A DNA stretch of 15,768 nt from Chrysochromulina parva (Eukaryota > Haptophyta > Prymnesiales > Chrysochromulinaceae): positions 1-15,768 of the forward strand of contig PJAB01001278.1 in the NCBI GenBank assembly GCA_002887195.1, given 5' to 3'. Below the pieces are notes generated by a model, which had not been told where the DNA came from, ran no database searches, and worked only from the letters and a program-made list of their open reading frames with translations. Positions 1-6,687 of the stretch are shown here, piece after piece (position 1 is the first letter of the stretch; each line of letters opens with the position of its first letter). Both the position numbers and the translations under genes were made by a program.

Positions 1-182
1 GTTTTGGCCAAAAGGAAGGGCGATTTTTGAGCTTGCGGTGCACCTGAATCCCAGACTTTGATCGTCTTGTCGTACGATCCAGACACGATCTTGGTCCCGT
101 CCGGGGAAAACGCCACCGACGAGATGATGCTGCTGTGCACGTTTGTCTCTTCCGCTACACAGTTGATGAGCATTGCGATCAT
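1..182 (-). CDS. WD40-repeat protein, partial (runs off left edge)
   Basis: The minus strand encodes one clear WD40 blade: [14 protein letters not shown], then a short turn and DKTIKVWD, followed by [15 protein letters not shown] up to the window edge. These are the strand-turn-strand and terminal Trp-Asp signatures of a beta-propeller blade, which usually acts as a protein-protein scaffold. The frame is open from an ATG at 182 and begins M-I-A-M-L-I-N-C before the blade. That ATG lies just after a pyrimidine-rich stretch ending in CAG on the minus strand, which looks like a 3' splice site, so this may be an internal exon with earlier exons to the right. I could not identify an upstream exon. 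The blade belongs to the near-consensus type often found in large recent families. Blade number and partner domains lie outside the window. Confidence 0.75.
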   Translation of the reverse strand, partial: MIAMLINCVAEETNVHSSIISSVAFSPDGTKIVSGSYDKTIKVWDSGAPQAQKSPFLLAK

Positions 183-726
183 CCTGCGAACAAGAGACGT
201 GTGTATTCGGCAGCATGGAGATATGTGGGACCACGAGCGGCTGCAAGCTCGAAAGGCGCTTGAAGGGTCTCGACGCAGGCATGCAACAGCCCACAGCATG
301 CCTGCAGATTTAGGGGGATCACGTGCGGCGTGTGGGTCGACCGAAGCTCCTCAGAGCGCGAACGGAAAGTCGCGTGCCCTCCGCTCGAGAGAGGCAGCCC
401 AGCTCGGGGCCTCAGGATTGGGCAGTCACGTGGCAGTGAAGCGCGCGGGGGTGGAGAGGAGGGATGCGTACTGGTCGGCGGCGGCGCGCGACTGCGGAAA
501 GGCACGCGGAAAAATCACAGCCATGAGAGGATAGGGGAGACGCATGTGTGCTCCCGGACTGCCAGCAGGGCACCATGAAGGAAAGCACCTGAGCGGCCTC
601 GAAGGATCCGTGTGCGAGGGCGGTGCGGTGTGCGCGTGCAGCGATCGCACCGACGCACACGTTGAGCACGGCGAGCGACGCGTGAGCGTGCACGTACTCC
701 TCGCGAATTTGCGATGCCTCCTGCCA

Positions 727-840
727 TTTTTGGGCTCTTTGGGCTTTCTTGTTAACAGTGACACGAGACACAGAGGAGAACTGCAACCAAATCTCTTGGA
801 AACTCAGGAGCTAAAGCGGTGACAGTTAGAGCAACCGGTG
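727..840. repeat. Dispersed repeat, copy A
   Basis: This is a direct repeat of 1091-1207. Shared blocks in the same order are: GGGCTTTCTTG, TAACAGTG, ACGAGACACAG, CAACCAAAT, GGAGCTAA, GCGGTGA, AGTTAGAGC and ACCGGTG. By eye the two copies agree over about 110 bp at roughly 80 percent, with small indels. The core contains the palindrome TGTTAACA. No terminal inverted repeat or target-site duplication is evident, and no transposon protein is encoded nearby. Confidence 0.75.
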
Positions 841-884
841 CTCCGCGAGCCCCACAGGGGAGCCCCACCCATTTTTGGCAATTG

Positions 885-959
885 ATTTTTGGGCTCTCTT
901 GAGTCTTGTTAACAGTGAAACGAGACACATTTTTGGGTTTTCTTGTTAACATTTTGGGG
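885..959. repeat. Dispersed repeat, truncated copies B and B'
   Basis: Two shortened copies lie head to tail. The first (about 885-929) has TTTTTGGGCTCTCTTG, then CTTGTTAACAGTGAAACGAG and ACACA. The second (about 929-959) restarts with ATTTTTGGG, then TTTTCTTGTTAACA, and then diverges. They match the left 45 and 25 bp of copies A and C and lack the right half (AACCAAAT through ACCGGTG). Confidence 0.65.
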
Positions 960-1090
960 ATACCTTCGTTATAAGACCACCACAGATTGCCTCCTCCTCG
1001 TTCACACCGTCTAACGCATGCTGATGCTCAGCACTCAGTGGCATCCACTCAGACTCGCACTCAGAATCAATTCACGCCTTCGCACCAACA

Positions 1091-1207
1091 TTTTAGGGAT
1101 TTTGGGCTTTCTTGATAACAGTGAAACGAGACACAGGGGGAGCGAACAACCAAATATCTCGGAAAAGCTGTGCGGAGCTAAGCGGTGAGAGTTAGAGCCG
1201 ACCGGTG
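1091..1207. repeat. Dispersed repeat, copy C
   Basis: This is the second full-length copy, matching 727-840 in the same orientation. It reads GGGCTTTCTTGATAACAGTG, then AAACGAGACACAG, CAACCAAATATCTCGGAAA, GGAGCTAAGCGGTGAGAG, TTAGAGC and ACCGGTG. A further ATTTTTGGGATTTC follows directly at about 1207, resembling the start of another unit. The spacing of copies A, B and C (about 160 and 205 bp) is irregular, so this is not a simple satellite. Confidence 0.75.
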
Positions 1208-1375
1208 ATTTTTGGGATTTCGTGCGGGCGATTCCGGTGTGTTCGACTTACTGTGAATGACAACCATTGGCTGTGAAGGGTAATTCTAACCTCGCCCCGT
1301 GTTCGGTACGAGCCGAAAGACGCGGCAGACGGCGCGGCTCACACGTCGACACACGACACAGGCTCACGACTTAAC

Positions 1376-2260
1376 TCACGACGAGTGCGAAGCCAAAGCC
1401 GTGCCCTTTCGAGTGGACCACAGCACACGACTCAAACACACGCTGCCGATGAGCAAGGTGCACAGCTCGCAGAGGTGCCGCGCGAAGGTGTGGCACGTTC
1501 GACCGAGTAGCCAGCGCTGCGCTGTCCAGAATGGTCCCCTGTAGTAGTAGGAAGGCCAGACGCGGCGCAAGAGGGGCTGAGGCGTCTCAAAGAATATGAG
1601 CTGCCATAGGTGCTCCAGCACCCAGGGCACCTGCTCCTCGTGATTTCGGCGCTTGCGGTCGGGTGCGCTCTCGCTCTCCCCGTGCCACGCGAGCAGGCGT
1701 TCGTAAAACGCGCGCGGCCGTCGCCGGATGCGCTCTCTGCTCACCAGCAAGATGGCGCACACGTTGGTCTCGTATTCCGACGGCATCGCGATGCCGAAGC
1801 GCACGCATGCGTCATGCAGACGTCCGTAGAGCGGATCGCCAGCAGCTATGCGCCGACGCGGTGCCAACTTGCGCCCACGGTACGCCACTTGAAGAACCTC
1901 ACCACCGTCACCCACCCTCACCAAACGATGGATGCGCGCATAGAAGCCCTCGCGGTGATGCTTTGGCACGTGCACGCTCGCAATATCGTCCTGCACGAAG
2001 AGCGTATAGGCTGCGAGGCCCTGCTCGTAATTCCGCACGATGTGCTGCAGGTAGCTTTCGCTTTCGCGCCCGATGTTGCGCAGCCTGACATGCTCATCAG
2101 CCGCTGGCAGCGCGACGGCAGAGCCCGACTTGTCGTACACCACGCTGCGCACGACGGCCGCGCCCTCCAGGGCTCTCGACAAATCGGCGAGCCACGGTTC
2201 GAAAGAGCGGTCGGAGTACAAGGCGACGACGACGTCGAGGGCCACCGAGTGACGCTCCAT
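1376..2260 (-). CDS. DUF3431-family protein
   Basis: The 294-aa product starts at the first ATG (2260), which has A at -3 and G at +4; codons further upstream in frame are not ATG. It begins with VALDVVVALYSDRSFEPWL, like the hydrophobic strand and Trp-Leu that open DUF3431 proteins. Next comes VVRSVVYDKSG, then the family hallmark RNIGRESESYLQHIVRNYEQ and TLFVQDD, which corresponds to the N-x-GRE..YL..I..NY...FxQ pattern. Further on it has YETNVCAILLVSRERIRRRP with FYERLLAW, and VLEHLWQLIFFETP, matching the family's C-terminal ERLWxxLF segment. DUF3431 proteins are often found in algae and fungi and are sometimes linked to glycosyltransferase-like folds; their reaction is unknown to me. The last 50 residues are Cys/Leu/Arg-rich and less family-like, so the annotated end may miss a splice. 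It is divergent from the V-ATPase gene. Confidence 0.75.
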   Translation of the reverse strand: MERHSVALDVVVALYSDRSFEPWLADLSRALEGAAVVRSVVYDKSGSAVALPAADEHVRLRNIGRESESYLQHIVRNYEQGLAAYTLFVQDDIASVHVPKHHREGFYARIHRLVRVGDGGEVLQVAYRGRKLAPRRRIAAGDPLYGRLHDACVRFGIAMPSEYETNVCAILLVSRERIRRRPRAFYERLLAWHGESESAPDRKRRNHEEQVPWVLEHLWQLIFFETPQPLLRRVWPSYYYRGPFWTAQRWLLGRTCHTFARHLCELCTLLIGSVCLSRVLWSTRKGTALASHSS

Positions 2261-2491
2261 TCTCGTCAAAACTTCAGACACGAACCGGAACGTTGAAAGA
2301 TGCCAGCCACTAAGCTATTTTTGTAGGACGATTCGGTCTCGCTGATCGGGGATTATTGGGATTCACAGGGTCTTCTGAACCCTTTTCCGCGGACCTTTAT
2401 TATTTAATGGAGGTCGACACCAAGCCCGCCGTCTAGCCGAGAGGACCTTCTAACGTCAACGTGACTCAGCCTGGAGGGGCCGTCGATTGCC
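2261..2491. promoter_or_regulatory. Shared divergent promoter region (DUF3431 gene / V-ATPase a)
   Basis: About 230 bp separate two divergent start codons, so both promoters and 5' UTRs must fit here unless there are distant 5' exons. It is more AT-rich than the flanking coding DNA. Visible elements are an ATTGG (inverted CCAAT) near 2354, a TATA-like TATTATTTAAT at about 2398-2408, some 85 bp before the V-ATPase ATG, and a TGACTCA (bZIP/AP-1-type core) at 2462-2468. These are motif matches only. Confidence 0.35.
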
Positions 2492-5176
2492 ATGGGTGAC
2501 ATGTGGCGCTCCCAGAAGATGCAGCTCGTGCAGCTGATCGTGCAGAACGACGCTGCCCGCACTGTTGTCAGCAAGCTTGGTACCGCTGGCCTGATCCAGT
2601 TCCGCGACCTGAACGTGGGTACCTCGTTCTACAAGCGCTCATTCGTCGAGGAAGTGCGAAGGTGCGATGAGCTGTCGCGCATCATGCGCAGCATCCAGCT
2701 CGAGTTTGAGGACTCCGCCATCGAGCTCGCCGAGAAGAACTCTGCCGAGTCTCTCCGCCTTTCCCTTGACGACATCGAGCCCAAGATCAAGTCCTTCAAC
2801 AACGAGCTCAGTGAGCTGAAGAAGCAGCAGGAGCTGCTCGTCAAGAACGACAACGCGCTTCGTGAGCAGAAGATCGTCCTTGACCTTGGCCAGAAGATGT
2901 ACTCGAAGGAGGCCGAGGTCGGCATGGAGAAGGCCAGGCCCATCGGCGCCGTGCCCGAGATGGGCAAGACGACGATGGCCGAGCTCATGACTCTCTCCGA
3001 GTTCGCCGCCTCATCCACCGGCCTGCTCGGCCAGGTGTCGGGCGTGATCAAGTCGGAGCTCGTGGCCTCGCTCGAGCGCACGCTCTTCCGCGCCACACGT
3101 GGCAACGCCGTCTTCGAGACCGTTCCCATCGCGCAGAAGCTGTTCGACGTGGACAACAGAGGCCAGACCGAAGCGGTCGAGAAGGTCTTCTTCATGGTCC
3201 TCTTTGCGGGGGAGGTGCTGCGCGACAAGATCTCCAAGATCTGCTCGTACTTTGGCGCGTCCCTCTACATGTTTCCCGAGAACCCCTCCGAGTATATCGC
3301 TATGGTCGCCGAGGTGCAACGCCGTCTCGCCGAGTCTGACGAGATCCTCGCCAAGGGTGAAGCAGTCATGAGCGAGCTCCTCGGCCGCATCTTGACCGTC
3401 TTCGGCACGTACCACTTCGTGGTGCAGAAGGAGAAGATGATCTACGACATGCTCAACATGTGCGAGTTCGATCTAAAGCGTCACGTCTTCGTCGCAGAAG
3501 GGTGGGTACCCACGCGCGAGTACGATCAGCTCGTCGCCACGATGGCGGCGGTCACCAAGGAGTGTCACCTCGACACGCGCCCCATCCTCAACAAGCTCAA
3601 CTCCCGCCTCACGCCGCCGACCCACATCCCGATGACCAACTTCACGAGTGGCTTCCAGGCGCTCGTCAACACGTACGGCACCCCGCGCTACCGTGAGGTC
3701 AACCCGGGCGCCTTCTGCTGCATCTTCTTCCCCTTCCTCTTTGGCATCATGTTCGGCGACTTTGGCCATGGCACGCTGCTTACACTCTTCGGCATGTTCC
3801 TCGTCTCTAAGGAGAAGGAGTGGGGCACGGGCGCGGGCCTCAACGACATGGTCGGCATGTGCTATGGCGGGCGCTACATCATCCTGCTCAACGGCATCTT
3901 CGGCGCATACGTTGGCTTCCTGTACAACGAGGCGTTCGCTTTCCCGATGAACTGGTTCGGCGGCTCACGCTGGCACCTTGCGGAGGACCCGTCGGTAGGG
4001 TGTGCGGCACACCCCGACCCGGCAGCGCTGCCGCCCGTATGCTCGATGGACTCGCCTTACCCGGTGGGCATCGACCCGATCTGGCACTACACGGCCAATA
4101 AGATCACCTTCTTCAACTCGTTCAAGATGAAGATCTCGATCATCGTCGGCGTCATCCAGATGACGGTGGGCATCTGCCTCTCCTTGCTCAACCACATCGA
4201 GTACGGCGACTACAAGCGCATCTTCTTCGAATACCTGCCCGAGATGATCTTCTTCGAGGGCATCTTTGGCTACCTCGTCTTCACCATCTTCTACAAGTGG
4301 TCCGTCGATTGGAGCGGCAACGTGGGCGTGCCAGGAAACCCGGGCCCGCAGGCGGCCCCCTCTCTGCTCACTCTGCTCATCAACATGTTCATGTCGCCAA
4401 CGACACCCATCTCGGTGCCGCTCTACGGCATTGAGTGCTACACCTCGTGCAGCACAGCCCAGCAGCATGGCGCGTGCGACGTGTCGACGATTGCGGGCGC
4501 GTGTCCCATCGCGTGCCACACCGGGGTCGTGGACGGTGAGGACAAGCTCACCGCCGCTGGGCCTGGCGTGAACGAGTTCAAGATGTGCTTCTCGGACACG
4601 CAGCTGAACGTGCAGTTCGCACTGCTGATCGCGGCCTTCGCGTCAGTGCCCTTTTTGCTCTTCCCGATTCCATTCATCGAGCTCGCGCAGCACAACGCCA
4701 ACATGGCCGAAAAGGCCAAATACGAGCAGTTGGATAGCAAGGAAGGCAAGGATCAAGACGATGCCGACGATGGCCACGGCGACTTCTCCTTTGGCGACGC
4801 GTTCATCCACCAGGCGATCCACACGATCGAGTTCGTGCTGGGCTCCATCTCGAACACCGCCTCGTATCTGCGCCTGTGGGCGCTCTCTCTCGCGCATTCG
4901 CAGCTCGCCGAGCTCTTTAAGGACATGATCTTGCGCGACGCCGGCCTCAACTCCGGGTTGCCGGCGCCCTTCTCGGGCATGGCCGCGTGGTTCGCCCTCA
5001 CCGCATGGGCTATCATCTCGGTCGTAGTGCTCATGGTCATGGAGAACCTCTCGTCCTTCCTACATGCGCTCCGCTTGCAGTGGGTCGAGTTCCAGAACAA
5101 ATTCTTCCGCGGCGATGGCCACAAGTTTTCGCCCTTCACCTTCGAGTCGATCAACGCCGTCGATGAATCGGAATAA
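2492..5176 (+). CDS. V-type H+-ATPase subunit a (Vo sector)
   Basis: The 894-aa product is the large membrane subunit that carries the proton half-channels of the rotary vacuolar ATPase. The start has a strong GCCATGG context. MWRSQKMQLVQLIVQND and AGLIQFRDLN are the family N-terminus. Residues about 50-130 are coiled coil, and GWVP at 337-340 is the conserved end of the cytosolic domain. The eight-helix membrane region starts near 406 (FFPFLFGIMFGDFGHG). In ASYLRLWALSLAHSQLAE, R794 matches yeast Vph1 R735 and H802 matches H743. Near the end, E851 matches E789 and R861 (ALRLQWVE) matches R799, so the proton path looks intact. It is longer than yeast Vph1 (840 aa). The excess lies mainly in a luminal-loop insert with six cysteines (649, 653, 662, 671, 675, 699), and Cys504 and Cys517 lie in the preceding luminal loop. 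No intron interrupts 2.7 kb. Which membrane it serves cannot be read from the sequence. Confidence 0.97.
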   Translation: MGDMWRSQKMQLVQLIVQNDAARTVVSKLGTAGLIQFRDLNVGTSFYKRSFVEEVRRCDELSRIMRSIQLEFEDSAIELAEKNSAESLRLSLDDIEPKIKSFNNELSELKKQQELLVKNDNALREQKIVLDLGQKMYSKEAEVGMEKARPIGAVPEMGKTTMAELMTLSEFAASSTGLLGQVSGVIKSELVASLERTLFRATRGNAVFETVPIAQKLFDVDNRGQTEAVEKVFFMVLFAGEVLRDKISKICSYFGASLYMFPENPSEYIAMVAEVQRRLAESDEILAKGEAVMSELLGRILTVFGTYHFVVQKEKMIYDMLNMCEFDLKRHVFVAEGWVPTREYDQLVATMAAVTKECHLDTRPILNKLNSRLTPPTHIPMTNFTSGFQALVNTYGTPRYREVNPGAFCCIFFPFLFGIMFGDFGHGTLLTLFGMFLVSKEKEWGTGAGLNDMVGMCYGGRYIILLNGIFGAYVGFLYNEAFAFPMNWFGGSRWHLAEDPSVGCAAHPDPAALPPVCSMDSPYPVGIDPIWHYTANKITFFNSFKMKISIIVGVIQMTVGICLSLLNHIEYGDYKRIFFEYLPEMIFFEGIFGYLVFTIFYKWSVDWSGNVGVPGNPGPQAAPSLLTLLINMFMSPTTPISVPLYGIECYTSCSTAQQHGACDVSTIAGACPIACHTGVVDGEDKLTAAGPGVNEFKMCFSDTQLNVQFALLIAAFASVPFLLFPIPFIELAQHNANMAEKAKYEQLDSKEGKDQDDADDGHGDFSFGDAFIHQAIHTIEFVLGSISNTASYLRLWALSLAHSQLAELFKDMILRDAGLNSGLPAPFSGMAAWFALTAWAIISVVVLMVMENLSSFLHALRLQWVEFQNKFFRGDGHKFSPFTFESINAVDESE

Positions 5177-5542
5177 CCGTCCCGACGCGCGACGGGGATC
5201 AACCGGAACGCAAAAGCATAGTTACTACGTACCGTTACTTCTAGTACTAACAGGTCTTGCATGATGAAGCCCATGTCTTTCCATGTCTCGGCAATCGGCA
5301 TGTTTCCGAGCATGCACATTTACAAAAATCAGAAGCTTGAACAGGCGCTCAAACCTCCCAAGTTGGCCGGGCGTGATCCGGACGTTAACGCGGAACAGTA
5401 TACTAAGTAATGCGCTTATGCGCCATCTAACGTGGCAGGGACCCGCGGTACACCCGGGGCGCGCGCCACCGCGCTCGCGGCGGCTCGCTGCGGAAGGCAT
5501 GACGGGCGACCCGCGGGGACCCATCACCGCGTCATCGATCCG
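5177..5542. other. Convergent intergenic region (3' ends of V-ATPase and 5543-6445 gene)
   Basis: Both flanking genes end here. The first 85 bp after the V-ATPase stop contain a short inverted repeat (CCGTC...GACGG) and then a comparatively AT-rich stretch with TACTAACAG at 5245-5253. A 49-codon ORF follows and is listed separately. From 5411 to 5542 the DNA returns to high GC and I see no further feature. Confidence 0.5.
5261..5410 (+). CDS. Candidate small protein, 49 aa, unknown
   Basis: The ORF runs from ATG-ATG to TAA and includes MKPMSFHVSAIGMFPSMHIY, then KNQKLEQALKPPKLAGRDP, ending NAEQYTK. Its composition (Lys, Gln, Asn, Tyr, Phe, Met; few Arg, Ala or Gly) is unlike chance frames in this GC-rich window, which are Arg/Ala/Ser-rich; this is the main argument for coding. 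It begins 84 bp after the V-ATPase stop on the same strand, too close for an ordinary separate promoter. A TACTAACAG just upstream could be a 3' splice site, so the ORF could be a last exon, a downstream cistron or simply 3' UTR. The frame is open back to 5222. I recognise no family, and no clear membrane helix is present. Confidence 0.35.
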   Translation: MMKPMSFHVSAIGMFPSMHIYKNQKLEQALKPPKLAGRDPDVNAEQYTK

Positions 5543-6445
5543 TCACCTTGGACTGGAGTCGTCGCTGTGCGATTGGCCGCTCTGTGGCATCGAAGCCATC
5601 GCGAGTTGTGCGAGCTGCGAAGGCCGCGGTGGGCCGAGCCGGTGCGTGAGGAGTAGGTCGTTGGGTACCCACGGAGGCCGGAACGTGTAGATGAGCCGCT
5701 CGCCCCGAGGCTCGGACTGCGCCGCCGCAGCATCGGCAGGCGGCCGCGGCTGCAGGGCCGACTCGAGAACTCCCCATCGTGTCGGGTCCTTTTGCAGCGC
5801 AAATTCAATGGACGCGGGATGTGTCTGCAGCAGGCGGTTCATGTACGTGTGCAGGTCGGCGCGGCGCGCGACGTCGAGGCGCTCTGCGTCGAAATGCAGG
5901 ATCAGGTGACCGCGGTCGTCCAGCTGGATGCCGATGAAGCTCGGCCAATCGTTGCGCAGGCTACGCTTGAGCTGCTCGCGCAGCTCGGGCTGCCGACGGG
6001 AGAGGGATCGCTTCTCATTGCGTGCGTTGCCGCCCGCGAGGAACGAGCCTGCAATCGTCTTGGACGCGCCTTGCATCGCGTCTGCCTGCTTTGCCTCGTC
6101 CCTGCGCTCGAATGGATCGATCGAGTAGCGGAAGCGCTGGAAGGAGCCCGCCTGCCCTGGTGCCTGTGGCAGTGCGGCATGCTTGAACACGGGCCGCGGC
6201 GATAGCGGCTCCATTCCGGTCGGCTTACTGTCACGGCAGCTGCCTGGCCGGCGTGCCCGCTCAGACAGCTCGTACGGGTCGCTCTGGCCTTCGATAGAGT
6301 AAGTGAAGGTGGTGAAGCCGCGTCCGCTGAGCGGGCCGTTCTTATTGGGAATGCGCGCGCCGCGGATGGGCAACGCGCGCGGCGACACTTTTTTGCGCGG
6401 CGAGACGAGCACGACCGAGTTGCCAGCGTCTTGCTGGAGCCACAT
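5543..6445 (-). CDS. Conserved-looking hypothetical protein, 300 aa
   Basis: The first in-frame ATG is at 6445 (MWLQQDAGNSVVLVSPRKK); the open frame extends to 6640 but without an ATG. The N-terminal half is basic and proline-rich and has two related segments about 60 residues apart: GFTTFTYSIEGQSDPYE and SFQRFRYSIDPFE. The C-terminal half looks globular: ELREQLKRSLRNDWPSFIGI, then LDDRGHLILHFDAERLDV, HTYMNRLLQTHP, DPTRWGV and RLIYTFRPPWVP. The tail is Ser/Gln-rich. I do not recognise the family. Repeated aromatic-x-x-F-x-Y with DPYE/DPFE is loosely reminiscent of short-motif ciliary proteins such as the CFAP96 type, but this is a guess. It converges with the V-ATPase gene and diverges from the dioxygenase gene; the ATG context (C at -3) is weak, so an upstream exon is possible. 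Confidence 0.65.
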   Translation of the reverse strand: MWLQQDAGNSVVLVSPRKKVSPRALPIRGARIPNKNGPLSGRGFTTFTYSIEGQSDPYELSERARRPGSCRDSKPTGMEPLSPRPVFKHAALPQAPGQAGSFQRFRYSIDPFERRDEAKQADAMQGASKTIAGSFLAGGNARNEKRSLSRRQPELREQLKRSLRNDWPSFIGIQLDDRGHLILHFDAERLDVARRADLHTYMNRLLQTHPASIEFALQKDPTRWGVLESALQPRPPADAAAAQSEPRGERLIYTFRPPWVPNDLLLTHRLGPPRPSQLAQLAMASMPQSGQSHSDDSSPR

Positions 6446-6687
6446 GGGGAACTCGGCAACTCGGCGACGCCACCCAACCAGCGCCTGCCGACTCCGGTGT
6501 TCGGTGGACGCACGAGCACAGGCCGTCAACAAGCGATCGGTCCGTTCAACTTTCCCGGTCCGTTCAATTTTCTCGACGGCTGAGAAAAAAACTAAGAAAC
6601 CGGGAAGTCCATTGAGGGGCGACAACTGCAGTCGACCCACGCCTTGATTTGGGGTGCTGAATTCGTCATTTCTTGGAATTTACGCGC
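6446..6687. promoter_or_regulatory. Divergent promoter region with 18-bp tandem repeat
   Basis: About 240 bp lie between the two divergent ATGs. CGGTCCGTTCAACTTT (6538-6553) and CGGTCCGTTCAATTTT (6556-6571) form two near-perfect units offset by 18 bp. An A-rich stretch (GAGAAAAAAACTAAGAAA) follows. The paired units are a plausible binding site or promoter duplication. The interval is open on the minus strand, but the translated residues there look non-coding. Confidence 0.35.

Larger units (their letters stand above)
183..1375. other. Gene-poor interval with dispersed repeats
   Basis: No open frame here has recognisable family motifs. The several frames of 60-158 codons are mutually overlapping and arginine/serine/alanine-rich, as expected by chance in GC-rich DNA. 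The part from about 183 to 720 could hold the promoter or 5' exons of the WD40 gene. The part from about 727 to 1207 is dominated by diverged copies of one short repeat, listed separately. From about 1210 to 1375 I see only the 3' flank of the minus-strand DUF3431 gene. Confidence 0.6.

Noticed and set aside
2..13. 12-bp palindrome TTTTGGCCAAAA at the left edge
   Set aside because: It lies within the open WD40 frame, and a single short palindrome is expected by chance.
58..534. 158-codon plus-strand frame at the left end
   Set aside because: Its first part is the antisense of the WD40 blade and the rest has no recognisable motif.
412..786. Minus-strand 124-codon frame with a helical-looking stretch (REEYVHAHASLAVLNVCVGA)
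   Set aside because: It could be an upstream exon of the WD40 gene, but its start lies inside repeat copy A, and no splice path to the WD40 frame could be shown.
810..850. tRNA-like string (TTAGAGCAACCGG) in the repeat, suggesting a tRNA-derived SINE
   Set aside because: The A box fits poorly, there is no B box (GGTTCGA-type) at the proper distance, and no cloverleaf can be drawn.
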